Part shown: positions 1-12,473 of the stretch, in pieces
Position numbering within the stretch: position 1 is the stretch's first letter
How the letters are laid out: every line of letters begins with the position of its first letter
Assembly: GCA_022264855.1 (NCBI GenBank)
Contig: JABYQU010000022.1
Span: 62,001 to 126,000 of the forward strand
DNA: 64,000 nucleotides
Direction: 5' to 3'
Source of the DNA: Lenzites betulinus
Lineage: Eukaryota; Basidiomycota; Agaricomycetes; Polyporales; Polyporaceae
Notes under the pieces: model-generated
Told to the model about the DNA's origin: nothing
The model's database searches: none
The model's input: the letters and a program-made list of their open reading frames with translations, nothing else
Program-made: the position numbers and the translations under genes

Positions 1-2359
1 GGTCGTGGATTCACTCCACGGCCTGTGTACTCTCAACCCCCAACTCTCCCTGGATGAAGAGAACAAAGGTCCATAAACGTACCACGTCCGACTCCGATGC
101 GATGCTGACTGCGTCAAACGGGTAGTTGTGTATCTCTCTTCGCAGGATCGTTCCAAGGTCGCGCTGATCTGCGGCGGCGGATCGGGCCACGAGCCTGCCC
201 ACGCCGGGTTTGTAGGTGAGCGCCGATGCGTGCTTTGTGTGTCCGGTGTGTTCGATGGTAGCTGATGTCGTTCCACAGGTGATGGCGTTCTTACTGGTAT
301 GCAGCGCGAGAACATGTCCGTTTACGAGCGGCTGATCTGAGCTTCGGCTGCAATCTAGCTGCCGTATGCGGTAGCATCTTCGCTTCTCCCAATTCGAGCC
401 AAGTGCGGAGAGGCATCGACCTCGTGGAGAACGAGAAGGGGTGCGTGTTCTGCTAATTCATTCAGGTATCATCCTGACGCGATGTTAACGTAGCACGGTA
501 ATCATCGTGAAGTTCGCCCCTATCTCCTTCACATTCGAAAGCGCGTTCCTAATATGAATCTAGGAACTATACCGGAGATATCCTCAACTTCGGTCTTGCA
601 AAAGAGCAATACGCTGCCCAGCACCCCGGCAAGGCTAATAGCGTAAAATTCGTGATCGTAGGCGACGATGTTGCTGTCGGTAAGACCCAAGGAAAGATCG
701 TCGGCCGTAGGCGAGTTCATGTAGCGATTCCTCCGCCCGTACACCATTCTAACCTCACTGTAGGGGTCTTGCAGGTACTGTGCTTGTGTACAAGATTGCG
801 GGTGCCCTAGCGCGGCGCGGCGCAAGCCTCGAGGAAGTACATGCAATTGCGGAATGGACTGCATCGCGTGTCGCGACTATCGGCGTGGGTTTGGAGCACT
901 GTCATGTTCGTCTTATCCATTGCCCCAGTCAGAAAAGATCACTAACACGTAGGTGTTTGTGATCAGGTCCCGGGAACTGCTCCAGGACCCTCTCATCTTG
1001 GGCCCGCCGAGATTGAGATCGGCATGGGCATCCATAACGAGCCTGGTCACAGACGTGTATCCCCCGTACCGGCCTTGAAGGACCTCCTTCCGCAGCTCGT
1101 GGATTTCTTGACGGTGACCACCGATCCGGAACGTTCCTTCATTCCGTTCAAGAACGACGGGACCGATCGTGTTGTTCTTCTGGTCAATAACCTCGGCGGC
1201 GTCAGCGAGCTTGAGCTCCCGGGTGTCACCGCCGAGGCGCGGCGCGCGCTGGAGGCGAAGGGCGTGAAGATCGAGCGTGTCCTCGCTGGAACATTCATGG
1301 TGAGTTCCACTGTTCGTCACCGGGGGCGTGGCACGCTTGCTGACGGGCACGCAGACGAGTCTGAACATGCCCGGTTTCTCCATCACAACTCTCCTCCTCC
1401 CTTCCCCCTCCGATCCCAAGTCCGAGGCGCCGGATGCTTCCCTGGTCCTCTCGCTCCTCGACGAGCCCGCGAACGTCCCCGGATGGAAGTGGGCGTCCGG
1501 CACTCCGCCGCCGCGCGCTGACCAGATCGCTTCCGGAGCGAAGAGGCAGGAGAGCGCAGTCGCGAAGGACAACCTCGTCTTGCTGCACGCCGAGGACACC
1601 CAGGCGTTCAACGTAGCCATCGAGCGAGCGTGCCACGCCCTCATCGAAGCTGAGCCCGAAATCACGCGCATGGACAACATCGCGGGAGACGGCGACTGTG
1701 GCCTGACGCTCAAGGCAGGCGCGACCGGTAAGCATCCACGCCACCTGAAGAGTGCTCGTCTGCTGATCGCCGCCGGCATGCTTGCTTCATTCCCGCACAG
1801 CTGTGCTCAAGGGTCTGAAGGACGGACGGATCTCGGGCGACAACGTCGTGCGCTCGGTGATCGCCATCGCGCAGGTCGCGGAGGAGGAAATGGGCGGCAC
1901 CAGCGGCGCGCTGTACTCGTGCGTGGTCCTTCCCCACTAACGATGACGCCCATGCTTACTCCGTGCCCGAACCGCGCGCCCCCCAGGATCTTCTTCTCCG
2001 CGCTCGCGCAGGGCCTACAGACACACCACGCCGGGGCGCGCACGCTCTCGCACGCGCTGTGGGCAGAGGCGCTCGGCTCCGCGCTGCGCAAGCTGTACAC
2101 GTACACGCGTGCGCGCCCGCCGTCGCGCACCCTCGTGGACCCGCTCGCGACGTTCACGGACGCGCTCGTCGCCGCGAAGGGCAAGCACGTCGTCGTCGCG
2201 GCGAAGGCGGCGGGCGAGGCGGCGCTGAACACGCGCGACCTCGAGGCGAAGGCGGGCCGGAGCGCGTATGTGGAGGGCGACCGGCTCAGGGAGGAGCGCG
2301 TGCCCGACCCGGGCGCGTGGGGCGTGAAGGCGATCTTGGAGGGCCTGTTCGGGCACTGA
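1..2359 (+). CDS. dak1: Dihydroxyacetone (glycerone) kinase, N-terminus cut by window edge
   Basis: Phosphorylates dihydroxyacetone with ATP in the cytosol, detoxifying it and feeding glycolysis. Exons I read: <1-68, 126-215, 279-296, 359-440, 494-511, 564-710, 764-905, 967-1299, 1355-1727, 1801-1918, 1987-2359. The DhaK half shows GGGSGHEPAHAG, KNYTGD, GDDVAV and GIHNEPG, the last carrying the histidine that binds substrate covalently in this family. The DhaL half shows GDGDCGLTLKAGA (Mg-ADP binding), MGGTSGALYS and DPGAWGVK near the C-terminus. Phase is conserved across all splices, so the visible part looks intact. Two exons are only 18 nt, and the intron at 711-763 starts with GC rather than GT. 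The start codon lies left of the window. Family assignment is very secure; individual splice sites are inferred from conservation. Confidence 0.95.
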
Positions 2360-4579
2360 TCGTCGCGGGATGGCATATGGACCTGGTCCAGGTGTGTGGG
2401 TGGGGGGCAGTAAGCAAAGGGAATGTGTGGGCCCGCGGCGTGTATGAGCTGTACAGTACGCAGGTAGAATGTGATTCTTTCGATCTCGCGCGCCCTTCCG
2501 TGTGTCCGTTCTGCTTCCGAGCCCGGTCGAGTGGGACGTACTCTATCTCGAGGGTAATGATAATACCTACCGCGACGAGAGGGCGCGAGGGGGCCCGACG
2601 GTGATCAGAATGAATTGCGGTCTGTTGCGGTGCGCGATCCTCGACTCGTACATACCTCGGACATGAAAGTCTAATGGTGCGAGATTTCGCCGGCGAGGGC
2701 GTGATGCACGGCGTACATACAGATGAAGCGGTGCGTTTGCCACAGTTACCGTACAGGTTGCTCTTCTACGCTCTCTGTACACATGGAATCCCCGTGTTCG
2801 TGCAGCGGACGGAATACGGCCGCCATTCTCCTCGTACGAGCGCGTTTTCGCCACCAGTTTCACATCGCCCACCGCTCGATGCTCGGGCTCGCCGGCGAGC
2901 GGGCACGACGATCCCCGCGCGCACGGCACACCCGCCATGACCACATGATGCCCCGAGTCTGGCAAGGATCACGATTCACCGGCCGTGTCCGCCCCCGCCC
3001 AACAATTGCCGGCCCATTCAATCACACAACGATCCTCGGTCGTCATCGCCGCGCCGGTCGCCCCCGTTTTCAGCCTAGCAGCGGCGCCGTCGCTAGCACA
3101 GACAGCTGACCCCGGGAGCAGGCACCGCGGCGGTGCTGCCCCTGCTGAGCTCAGAGCAGCGGGTCGGGAGACTCGAGTTTGGGCTCCCGCGACGACGCCG
3201 CTGGGGTGTCTCCGGGGTCAGCTGGCGTCGGGTCGCAGTGTGGTCGTTGGGTGCCGGGCGATCGGCGTGGAGATCGAGGAAAGCCTATTTGCGCGTTCGC
3301 TCCCATTGTGGGTGAAGGGAGTGTTGCGCGACCGTGGGCAGGCGGAGGTTCGTACCGCGAGTGTGCTAGCGGGAGCTTGTTAAAGGGGATATTTGCCGTT
3401 GATTGGTGCTATGCGCTTACCGCGTGTAGTGTGGGGGTGTTTCGGGCTAGCGGTCGTTCGCTAGAGGATGTCTGACAGCAAAAGATGGCTTGGGGACCGT
3501 AGAAGTGGCCAAACGTACATGTGAGCCGTGCGCGTGAGGGTGCACAGGGGCGTATGATGGCGGGAGACCTTAGCAGCATTTGGTACTGCTCCGGAGTTCG
3601 TGCCGTTACTTTTTGTGTTCGCTATTGCTCGAGGGAGTGGTGGAACCGAGGCGAACGACAGATAACTTGTTTGTCGGAGCGGGAGGGGTGGGCGAAGTGT
3701 GATCTCCAAATCGCCGAGACGCCGGGACATGCATCCACATACGAAGCCTGCGGATTTTCTGAAGTCATGCGTTGGGACCCTACTTGCATCATACAGCTCT
3801 CCATGTGCACACCACCCAAACATCGACCGCGCCGAGTGCGCCAGGCCTCCATAGATCCAGCTACGACGGAGAGAAGCCCGGCCAGCCGTTAGCAGCGATA
3901 CAGAAAACCGAAGGACAAACAGCGGGCCACAGAACGGCCTCGGCCGGCGCTCCAGTCCCCCAGCCTTCTCCAGCCTCCCCCGCGGGGGCGGGGGCGAGTC
4001 GGACTCTCGGCCGGCGGGGCTCGCGCTGAGCATGACAAACGCTTTGCAAACTCAGACGGCGACGCACCGCAGAGAACGATCAGACGCGGCGCACTGCGAT
4101 CGCGCTAAGCCCGAACGGATTCATGTCGCGATCGGGCCCGGGCGAGGGGGCGAGGCGGTTTTCCGAATTCCAAGTCCCCCCTGCTTTTTCCTGCTCTGGT
4201 GTCTGCTTCCCTTTCAGGTTCCCCAGAACGCGCGCGGCGCAGGGTGGCAAAGTCCTCCGCCCTCCCAGTCCAGGGCGTGATCCCGCGCAATTTCCCATCC
4301 CGTCCGAGTCCCCGCTGCGCTGCGCGAGGCGCGAGAAGATCTCGCGCGCGCGGGGCGTGACCGGTTGACCTGGGAGAGCCTGGGAGAGGCGGGGGTGCCT
4401 GATCGGGGAGCCTGAGCGCGCGACGGCGTGGGCGCGGTGAGGCAGGCACGGTGGCCTGCAGACATTGCGCCGCCGCGGTGAGCACGAGTGTAAGCGGGCG
4501 GCGGTGGATTTGTGGGACGGCGGGGACAGGCCGCGCGAGGCGCAAGGGACGCTATGCCCTGTGAGGGGCGTCGGGCGAG

Positions 4580-4755
4580 ATTCTTGGAGGCGGGGGCTGA
4601 GAATGGGAAAGCTTGGGAAGCGCAATATTGGCGTGAGGGGGCAGGAGGTACGATCTTTGACAGCTGACGCAGACGAGCGCGGATTATGCGTCTGGCAGCC
4701 TCGGACGACTCGACGAAATTATTGGAGGCGGAGGACGAGAATGGCAAGTCTTGGG
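4580..4755. repeat. Diverged direct repeat (two 38-nt copies)
   Basis: 4580-4617 and 4718-4755 align without gaps at most positions. Both read ATT.TTGGAGGCGG and continue GAGAATGG.AA then CTTGGG. They are 138 bp apart inside the gene-free stretch. No function is evident. Confidence 0.5.
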
Positions 4756-6585
4756 GGTACGTACAAACTGAGGCACGATCGTCCACAGTCGAGCGGGGTG
4801 GGCGGGCTTACGCGTGCGACATTGGCAATGGCTGACGCACGGCGCCGGACGCGTAAAACCCGACGCGATCGCAGGACTTGTGGTGGTGGCTCGTCGTAGT
4901 GGGGAAATACGCGCTGTCAGACTCAGACTCGGCGCTAGAACTAGGAGAAGCAGCGAGGACATTGGCTCAGGGCTGGCGTAGTCGGGGCGAGCATGTGCAC
5001 GGGCGACGCGTTACGTCTTGCTCACGTCGTCGCGACGCGCGCGAGAACGCGCGAGAATTTCCCGTTCGGGCGCGCGGACGCGGTTTTCGAGCAGCGCTGC
5101 CCGAAACTTACGGGGCGGGAGCAGTATGTGAGATTAAGGATCACGCATCAAGATGCGCGTTATGCGAGTGGGAACAGGCGAGAGAATCAGATGCGCGGCG
5201 CGGATCCGGCGGAGGGGAGACTGCGACTGAATGGGGCGGTCAATGGCTGCACTGTGCACTTTGATGGGCAGGGCAGGGTCGCGTGCGGGCGACGGTGTGT
5301 GTATTGAACTGTGCAGATGGCAAACTGTGCGGAGCAGCGGTTGGTTTAATCGGTTAGTTACGTGAGTGCGGGCGCGAGTGAATGGGCGCGAAGCGCAGAG
5401 TCGAGCCGGCGGGATCTGCGCTGCTGCTTCGCGCGCGTCGCAGTGGGCGCTTGCGCGTGGCTCGTACGAGATGCTGCGCATGGGGAGTGCTGATGCGAAT
5501 GGTGCCGTGGAGCGTCGACATCGCGAAGCCGTGCGTACGTATGCTTTAGAAATGCGGGGCGCGCGTATAGGGTGGAGATAGACGTCGTGGGACGCTTCTG
5601 GTACATGTGTAGGTGTAGATACGGCAGCGTTCACGCCCGCGTCCGAGCCCGAACCAGCAGGCGCGGAGTGTTGCTTATCGCTGTGAACTTCGAGATGGCG
5701 GCTTGGCGGATGGGAGGACATGGCCGCGCGTGGAGTCGTGCGCACACGCCCTCACACGCTTGTGGCTGGAATACCGACGGCACCGGTCAAGCGGCGAGGG
5801 AATTGCAATGATGCATAACGCATTTCGGGGACGAGCTCTTCGCCAGCGTTGGTGCGTCCTCATTCGCTTACAATCACCATGACGCGGCGGCGTGCGGGCG
5901 TTGCGTCGTAGATGATACCCCTGGCGAGCAGACAGAGGGGCGGCAACGAGACCATGAGATGCACGATATCATTCCTGGGGAGGGACGTCAGCGATATGTT
6001 ACGCACTGCGGACCCGAGCATGCACACGATACCGGCGGACAAGCGGGGACACTCTACCGAGCGGGGGGACACACTGCGGCGCACACTGTCCATCCGTCCG
6101 TTGCCCCACGGGGCGCACAGAGTGCCCCGGGGGGAAGACCGGGGTACCTTCCGCGCCGCGCGCGCGCGCCCTCCGAGGCCCTCCAGTCTCCACCCCCTCC
6201 TTCCCCCTTCCCTGCGCGCCATCGCCCCGGACTCGGAGTCTAGAGTACTTCTACAAGGGCGACAGCGCCCCGGGACAGAGCTCGCGCGTCCGCATCCAGA
6301 GGGCCAGAGGGCCGCGTCCAGAGCGCGCCCCTGGCCAGGGCGCGTCCGCGTCCGCACGGCTGCGGGGAGCGGGGAGCGCGGGGACGTCTGGGGCATCAGA
6401 GGGCCCGCCGCCACGATCTCGCGCACGCATGCACGCACGCACGCAAAAAAAAAACTTCGTGCTGCTTTTGGCGGGGCGAATCAGGGCGCGGGGGATGTCG
6501 ATGGAGGCGCGTGAGGGGTACCGGTGTCAGGCTGGGCGCGATTGATCGCGAGTCGACCCGGGGTGTGGGGAACGAGTGAGGGGGC

Positions 6586-6614
6586 GGGGATGGGGATGGG
6601 GATGGGGATGGGGA
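6586..6614 (+). repeat. GGGGAT hexamer array with quadruplex potential
   Basis: Five G4 runs separated by AT form an uninterrupted GGGGAT array. Four or more G4 runs with 2-nt loops match the pattern for a stable G-quadruplex on the + strand. Further G runs follow to about 6655. Confidence 0.8.
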
Positions 6615-8881
6615 AGCAGGGAAGCAGTGGGGGAAGCCAGTGGGGGCGGGCGGGGTACGGCCGCAGACGGGTGGCGAACGTACTGGCGGGAGGTGTGAAA
6701 AGGGCGGAAAAGTCGGGGCGATGGACGCGATAGGACTGGGCGAGCCACTGGCGCGGCGGGCGCGCGCCCCAGATGCCAGCGTCGCGTAGCGCGTAGCGGT
6801 GTTCGTGCGTTCGTGCGTTCGTTCGAACGGCGCAGGATGTGGGGCATTTGGAAATTGGTGTTCGCGCGAATGAGGGGGGCGAGTGGGGGGTGCGGGCCAT
6901 CAATCGGGGACGCGGGCGTGCCCTGTGCGTGCGGGGTTGCTACGCTGTGTCAGTGTGGTGGCACGATTCGATTCGAGCGGGTCGGGCGCGGGGTCAGTGT
7001 CATCAATTGCGCTGAGCCTCCTCGATGGGCCCGCGCAGGGGTGTCCCGCCTCGTACGTCCCCCCGGGCCCCCGCATCGATGGGCAGCTTGGCGGCCTGCG
7101 GGGCGAAAGGGGGTGCAGGGAGAACGGATGAAGGCGCGTATAATTGGCGGGGTACGGTGCGCAGTGCGACGCGCGGGCGGGCGGGTGGACGGTTTAGGAC
7201 ATATGGGCGGATGGGGGCGGGCGCCGGCGTCGCATTTTGTGGCGTTCGACGTTCGTCCGCTGCAGTGGATGCACTCGCTCGCGTCCAGGGCGGCGGGAAG
7301 GCGACCGGTGGGCGCGAGGAGTGCGCCGCGCGTGTGGACGAACGAGCGATCGGGTTCTGCAGCCGGCAGCGGGCTGGGGGAGGGGTGGCGTGCCTGTTTG
7401 GACCGCCACCGGGGCGTGCAGAGCGGCGGCGGTCGCCATATCCGCTTCGGCGCAGGCGTCGTGCGCTGCCGGTGTGTGCGGGGCCTGTGGCGAGAGAAGG
7501 CAGCGGTGTGGAGCGAGCACGGTTCCTGCGCTGCATTTACGGGTGCGGGCTGCGAGATGCACTTGCAGCAGCCTGGGGCAGGTAAGGGTCGGACGGGAGC
7601 TGGAGAGGCCGGTGGGCCGGGATGCCAGGAATGGCAGGAGGGGAACGACGGGGGCGGAGGACTCGGGGCGGAGCTCGCGTCTGTTGCTGCTCAACGTTCG
7701 CGCGAGAGTCCGCCGATCGCCTGCATCTGGCCGTCGCGCGTCGTGCGCTGCGCTCGCGCCCGACGAGCGCTGCTCGCTCGTTTCTGGAGGGCAGCATGGA
7801 CGAAGCTCGGGCGCGCTGGCGTCGTACGTCGACGGTGCGTAAGAGAAGAGGGAGGATCAGGGGGCGGAGATGACGCAGAGGGTGACATGGGATTGTCGAG
7901 TGACGTGAGCAGCCCTGTCTCACCCCGCCCCACCTTCCCACGCACGTCGGCCGCGCGGCCTTCGTGCCTCGTCACTCCGTCACATCTTAGCAGTCACCGT
8001 CACGCATCGGTGCCGCGCCTTCCAGCACGCTCGAGGCGTCTGGATCCGCTCCTCGACGCGGACCAAACTCGCGCGTCTTCCAATCGTCGCACTGCGAGCA
8101 TAAGTTCGGGCGTCCCTCCGACGCCGCTGCCGTGCTCCGGGACCAGTCCATTGTTGCACGCTCAGGCTCCGGGGGCGGTGCCTGCGGGCAAGCAAGGCTC
8201 CGGGTGAAGCGAGACGGCCATGCACTCCCTCTCGTCCGCCGTTTCAGAGTGGGTCCGGGGCTCGAGCCCGACACCCGAACATACGCGCCCTGGCTGCTGG
8301 TGTCCACACCGCGTAACGCCGTCGTTGCCACTCGTCGTCGCCCTCCTGCGGGTGCGACAAATCGGAATGCAGGCAGTTGGCAGGCGGGCAGGCATCGCGC
8401 GCGCGATCGCGGGGAGAACCCATCCCCGCCTGGGGGACGGCGGGGGCGCGACAGGCGGGTGGCGCCCGCGGCGGGGCTCGCCTTGGCGTTTTTTTCGCGA
8501 GGGATCGACGCGAGACGGCGACGCCCAGGCGCGTCTGCGAAGGGTGCGCGCCTGTGCGATCGCGGCGGGTCGGGTGCGCGCCAGGCGGCGGTTGGCCAAT
8601 CACCGCGCTGCATTTCCTCGCGTCGAATGGTATGTTCGCGCAGGTTCGCGCACGCACGGAGGTGCAGTGGGGAATGCAGAGGATGGGGAAGCGGGGATGG
8701 GAGTTCGCGGGGAGACGCCGAGGGCTTGAGATCTGGCGAGTCGGTGGCCGGGTGCCTGGCGGGCGTCTGGGCGGGGAGATCAGATTTCGCTGATGGGCGC
8801 CGCATGGGACGGGGAGCCCGATTTGGCAGCGGACTTGGATCCCTCTCGCCCACTCGCTCGTCCTCTCCGCCGCCCCTCGCG

Positions 8882-8888
8882 TATAAAA
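8882..8888 (+). promoter_or_regulatory. TATA box of the sugar transporter gene
   Basis: TATAAAA sits 106 bp upstream of the transporter ATG at 8994, in an otherwise C-rich promoter. Distance and isolation make it a good TATA candidate. Confidence 0.6.
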
Positions 8889-8993
8889 TGCACGCCCCGC
8901 CCTCCTCCATTCCCCGTGGTTCTGTTCTTCCCCACATCCCCCCCGACAAGCCCCACGCGTTCTTCCCCACTCTCCCCAACGCGTCTCAATCCA

Positions 8994-10810
8994 ATGGCTG
9001 GCGGTCCTGCTGCAACCGGCGATGGCATCGGTGCCTCTGCCCCCAAGTCCCGCCTCGCGGGCATCCTCATGACTGCCTTCGCTGCCTTCGGTGGTATCCT
9101 CTTCGGCTACGACACCGGCACCATCTCAGGTATCATCCAGATGGACGACTGGCTGCGCACCTTTGGTGTCGCCATCGCCGTCTCCGATGACCACCCCACC
9201 GGCTTCTACCTCCCCTCCAACCGCGAGTCGCTCGTCGTCTCCATCCTCTCTGCCGGCACCTTCTTCGGTAAGTTCAATCATAGCTTAATCGCTTCTTCAC
9301 TCGCTTACCTCGAATTCCAGGTGCCCTCCTCGGCGCCCCCGCTGCCGACATCCTCGGTCGTCGTCTCGGCATAATGTGCTCCTGCCTCGTCTTCTCCGTC
9401 GGTATCGCCCTCCAGACCGGCGCCCCCAACCTCGCCACCTTCGTCGTCGGCCGTGTCTTCGCCGGTCTCGGTGTCGGTCTCGTCTCCACCCTCGTCCCCA
9501 TGTACCAGTCCGAGTGCTCCCCGAAGTGGATCCGTGGTGCCGTCGTCTCCGGCTACCAGTGGGCCATCACCATCGGTCTCCTCCTCGCCGCCGTCATCAA
9601 CAACGCGACCAAGGACCGCCAGAACCACTCGTCATGGCAGATCTCCATCGGCATCCAGTTCATCTGGGCCTTCATCCTCTGCGCCGGCATGTCCTACCTC
9701 CCTGAGGTATGTTTTTTTTTCGCGTCCCTATGTTGCGACCGCCTCGCTAACATACACCCCAGTCGCCCCGTTGGTTGATCAAGCGTGGCAAGGACAAGGC
9801 CGCTGCCAAGGCGCTCTCCCGCCTCACGTCCCTCGACCCCCAGGACCCCGAAGTCGAGACTGAGCTCAACGACATTCGCATCGCGCTCAAGGAGGAGCAG
9901 GAACTCGGCGAGAGCTCTTACCTCGACTGCTTCAAGCCCTCGCACAACAAGATCGCCCTCCGTACCCTCTCCGGCATCTTCATCCAGGCGTGGCAGCAGC
10001 TCACCGGTATCAACTTCATCTTCTACTGTAAGTTCATCTTCTTGTTCAAGTTGTCGCGCATATACTCATCGACTTTCAGACGGCACGACGTTCTTCAAGA
10101 ACGCTGGTATTGCGGACCCCTTCCTGATCACCATCGCCACCAGCATCGTCAACGTGTTCATGACCCTCCCCGGCATGTGGGGTGTTGAGCGTTTCGGCCG
10201 TCGTTCGCTCCTCCTCTGGGGTGCCGCCCTCATGTGCATTTGCGAGTTCCTCGTCGCGATCATTGGTGTCACCATCTCCGTCACCGACAAGTCCGGCCAG
10301 AAGGCGCTCATTGCCCTCGTGTGTATCTACATTGCCGGCTTCGCGTCTACCTGGGGTCCCATCGCCTGGGTCATCACCGGCGAGATCTTCCCCCTGGCGA
10401 TCCGTGCCAAGGCGATGTCGCTCTCCGTCGCTTCCAACTGGTGAGTTTTTCGCACGTCCCTGATGCCCGAGTTGGCGCTGACCATCCCCCGCAGGCTCTG
10501 GAACTTCGCCATCGGTTACGCGACGCCCTACCTCGTCAACACCGGCCCCGGAAACGCGGGCCTCGGTGTCAAGGTGTTCTTCATCTGGGGCTCGACGTGC
10601 GCGGGCTGCTTCATCTTCACCTACTTCTGCATCCCCGAGACGAAGGGGCTCTCGCTCGAGCAGGTCGACCTCCTCTACCAGAACTCGACGCCGCTCACGT
10701 CGACGAGCTACCGCAAGGAGCTCATCGCGCAGGACATGCACGTGTCCGACCTCAAGGGCGGCGCCATCGAGGCGCGCCACGACGACAAGGGCTCCGAAGA
10801 AAAGGTCTGA
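8994..10810 (+). CDS. MFS monosaccharide (hexose) transporter
   Basis: Plasma-membrane sugar:proton symporter of the MFS sugar porter family, 533 aa. Exons: 8994-9267, 9321-9706, 9763-10027, 10080-10440, 10495-10810, all with GT-AG sites and consistent phase. Family signatures in order: FGYDTGTISG in TM1; GRRLG in the TM2-TM3 loop; SPRWL after TM6; QQLTGINFIFYYG in TM7; ERFGRR in the TM8-TM9 loop; PETKGLSLE after TM12. The length fits fungal hexose transporters. The hydrophilic C-tail ends EEKV. A TATA box lies about 100 bp upstream and the 5' flank is unusually long and gene-free. Substrate preference (glucose, xylose or other) cannot be read from sequence. The neighbouring dihydroxyacetone kinase is also a carbon-metabolism gene, but the 6.6-kb gap argues against co-regulation. 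Confidence 0.95.
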
Positions 10811-12473
10811 GCGGCCCCGCGCGCCGCGGCCGGCCATACCCCCCTTCCCCGCCGTGCCCCCTTTCCCGCTATCTTTATCCCCTGGGCGCTGCGATGATCC
10901 CCCTCTCCTCTCTCCGGTCACCCCGTCCTCCGCATCCCCTCATCCCTCCTCCGCTCTCCGCAACGATTGACGCGTAGTAATGTGTAATGATACTCACGAG
11001 CGTAGGCTGTGCTTCTGCTTTCTCCTCTCTCGCATTGATACGACCCCCCTCCCGCTCCGCCACATCATGTCTCTGCACGGGCCTGTGCATCACGAGCATC
11101 CTCCTCTCCTCCTCCTCCTCCCCAGTCCTATCCCCTACCCCATACGTTCCCGGGCCGACACACGTATAGCATGGCTGCGCGCACATCGGACGCACGCACG
11201 CAGTGGTACTTTACTCGGTATTGCCTCGATTAGTACGCCGGTGCAGCAGTTTTGGTATTGTACGATCAATAAATGACGGTGCTTGTTTGAAACTCATCTT
11301 TCTGTGTGGGCGTGTGCGATGGGTGTTTTGAGTTGGGTTGTGGTGCGATGCTCCAGTCCGGTTGCAAGCGTTCAACCCTTCCCAGTGTGGGGACGACGAA
11401 CACATACAAGTTGATTTAGTGGATGCTGGAAATAGAGTCTGAGAAGAGGTTTGCTCGTGTGAGCTAGCGGCAGTCCCGGGAAGACCTCGTTAGGCATCGT
11501 TTGACCCTCCACTAAGCACTGCAGTGCAGTCTACATACTACCACATGCTATGGACCTTTTCCCACAAGTTTACTCTGTATCCGTAGGTTATAGCCGTTCC
11601 AGATGTTTCCTTCCCGGATCAAAATTGACAGCCTTTTCGTACAGCAACACATGCGAGATGCTCCGTGAGCGGCTCTTCCGAAGTCGGACGGGGAGGGCCG
11701 GCGTCCCTAAACGACCCACAGACACTCGAGGACCCTGCTTCACGACGGACAGACCCACCGCGCTGCTAGACACGCGCCCCGGGGCCTCTATAAACCATTT
11801 GGAGATGACATAGTATACAGTCATCGACATAAGGAGTCCCCCCCCTTACCCCAGGTCTCGGCCGCAGTATGTTGTCGTGAGGCCCTCCTACAGAGTGTCC
11901 CCCCAAATACTCACCGAAGAAGATGTGAGATATGCTATTTGCCTGGGTGGCTAGATTGAGCCAGCTGATCTAGTATAGGCTCGTATGCCACCTTGCGGGG
12001 AAGGGGTCAAACGCGGTGAGTGACTTGAGGAACATCGTGCGCGGTTGTTTGACACTTCCGCTATGCTCGTGTTGACTATATTGCATCCTACAAGAGTACA
12101 CAGCTGAACTCGTGATTATCCGACAGTCCTTCCCACTAGTATTACTCAAATCATTGATGTCCGCAGCCCTGTTACCACGAAGACGCTCGCCCGGAGGTAT
12201 ATAAGACAGTGACGCCGTTTGAAGATTCCTTTCTTCCCTCGCCGTCGTCCATCATCACACTGATACTTTGAGAGCGGGAAGGAGCAGAGCTCTAACTACA
12301 CACCGCGTTCTTCCGTGCTACAACATATCCTGGCTAGTTGACTTGAAAGCTTGACGCTTCATGAGCGTCCAAATAACATCCCGCATAACAGTCTACTGCG
12401 GTACGTCCGTCTGCACAGCCAACCCACAGCTTGTAGCTCACGAGATCGACCCTAGGCCGCCGGTAGCGCACAC
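10811..12473. other. Intergenic region between transporter and HET gene
   Basis: No gene recognised. An AATAAA at 11268-11273 could serve as a distant poly(A) signal for the transporter. The right part holds the HET-gene promoter with a TATA box at 12198. An ATG at 12361 opens an out-of-frame reading frame that runs into the HET gene. Confidence 0.6.
12198..12205 (+). promoter_or_regulatory. TATA box of the first HET-domain gene
   Basis: TATATAAG lies 269 bp before the ATG at 12474, with pyrimidine-rich sequence just downstream that could hold the transcription start. This implies a 5' UTR of roughly 200-250 nt. Confidence 0.5.

Larger units (their letters stand above)
2360..8993. other. 6.6-kb GC-rich stretch without a recognisable gene
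   Basis: Open frames here, including one of 464 codons at 6813-8207 and several overlapping ones on both strands, translate to Arg/Gly/Ala/Pro-rich sequence with no family motif. They look like chance open frames in GC-rich DNA. I see CpG-rich sequence, G-rich simple repeats (6586-6614), an imperfect GTTCGTGC-type run near 6798-6823, a short A tract near 6444 and a diverged direct repeat (4580/4718). The right end must hold the promoter of the sugar transporter. A long noncoding RNA or a decayed gene cannot be excluded from sequence alone. Confidence 0.6.

Noticed and set aside
3461..4033. 190-codon open frame on the - strand
   Set aside because: No conserved motif, no supporting splice pattern, atypical composition.
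6813..8207. 464-codon open frame on the + strand
   Set aside because: Arg/Gly/Ala-rich translation with no domain, overlapped by equally long frames in other phases and on the other strand; expected by chance in GC-rich DNA.
8415..8428. Paired CreA/Mig1-like sites (CCCCGC and CTGGGG) upstream of the sugar transporter
   Set aside because: Such short G/C motifs are frequent by chance in this GC-rich stretch; no enrichment can be shown by eye.
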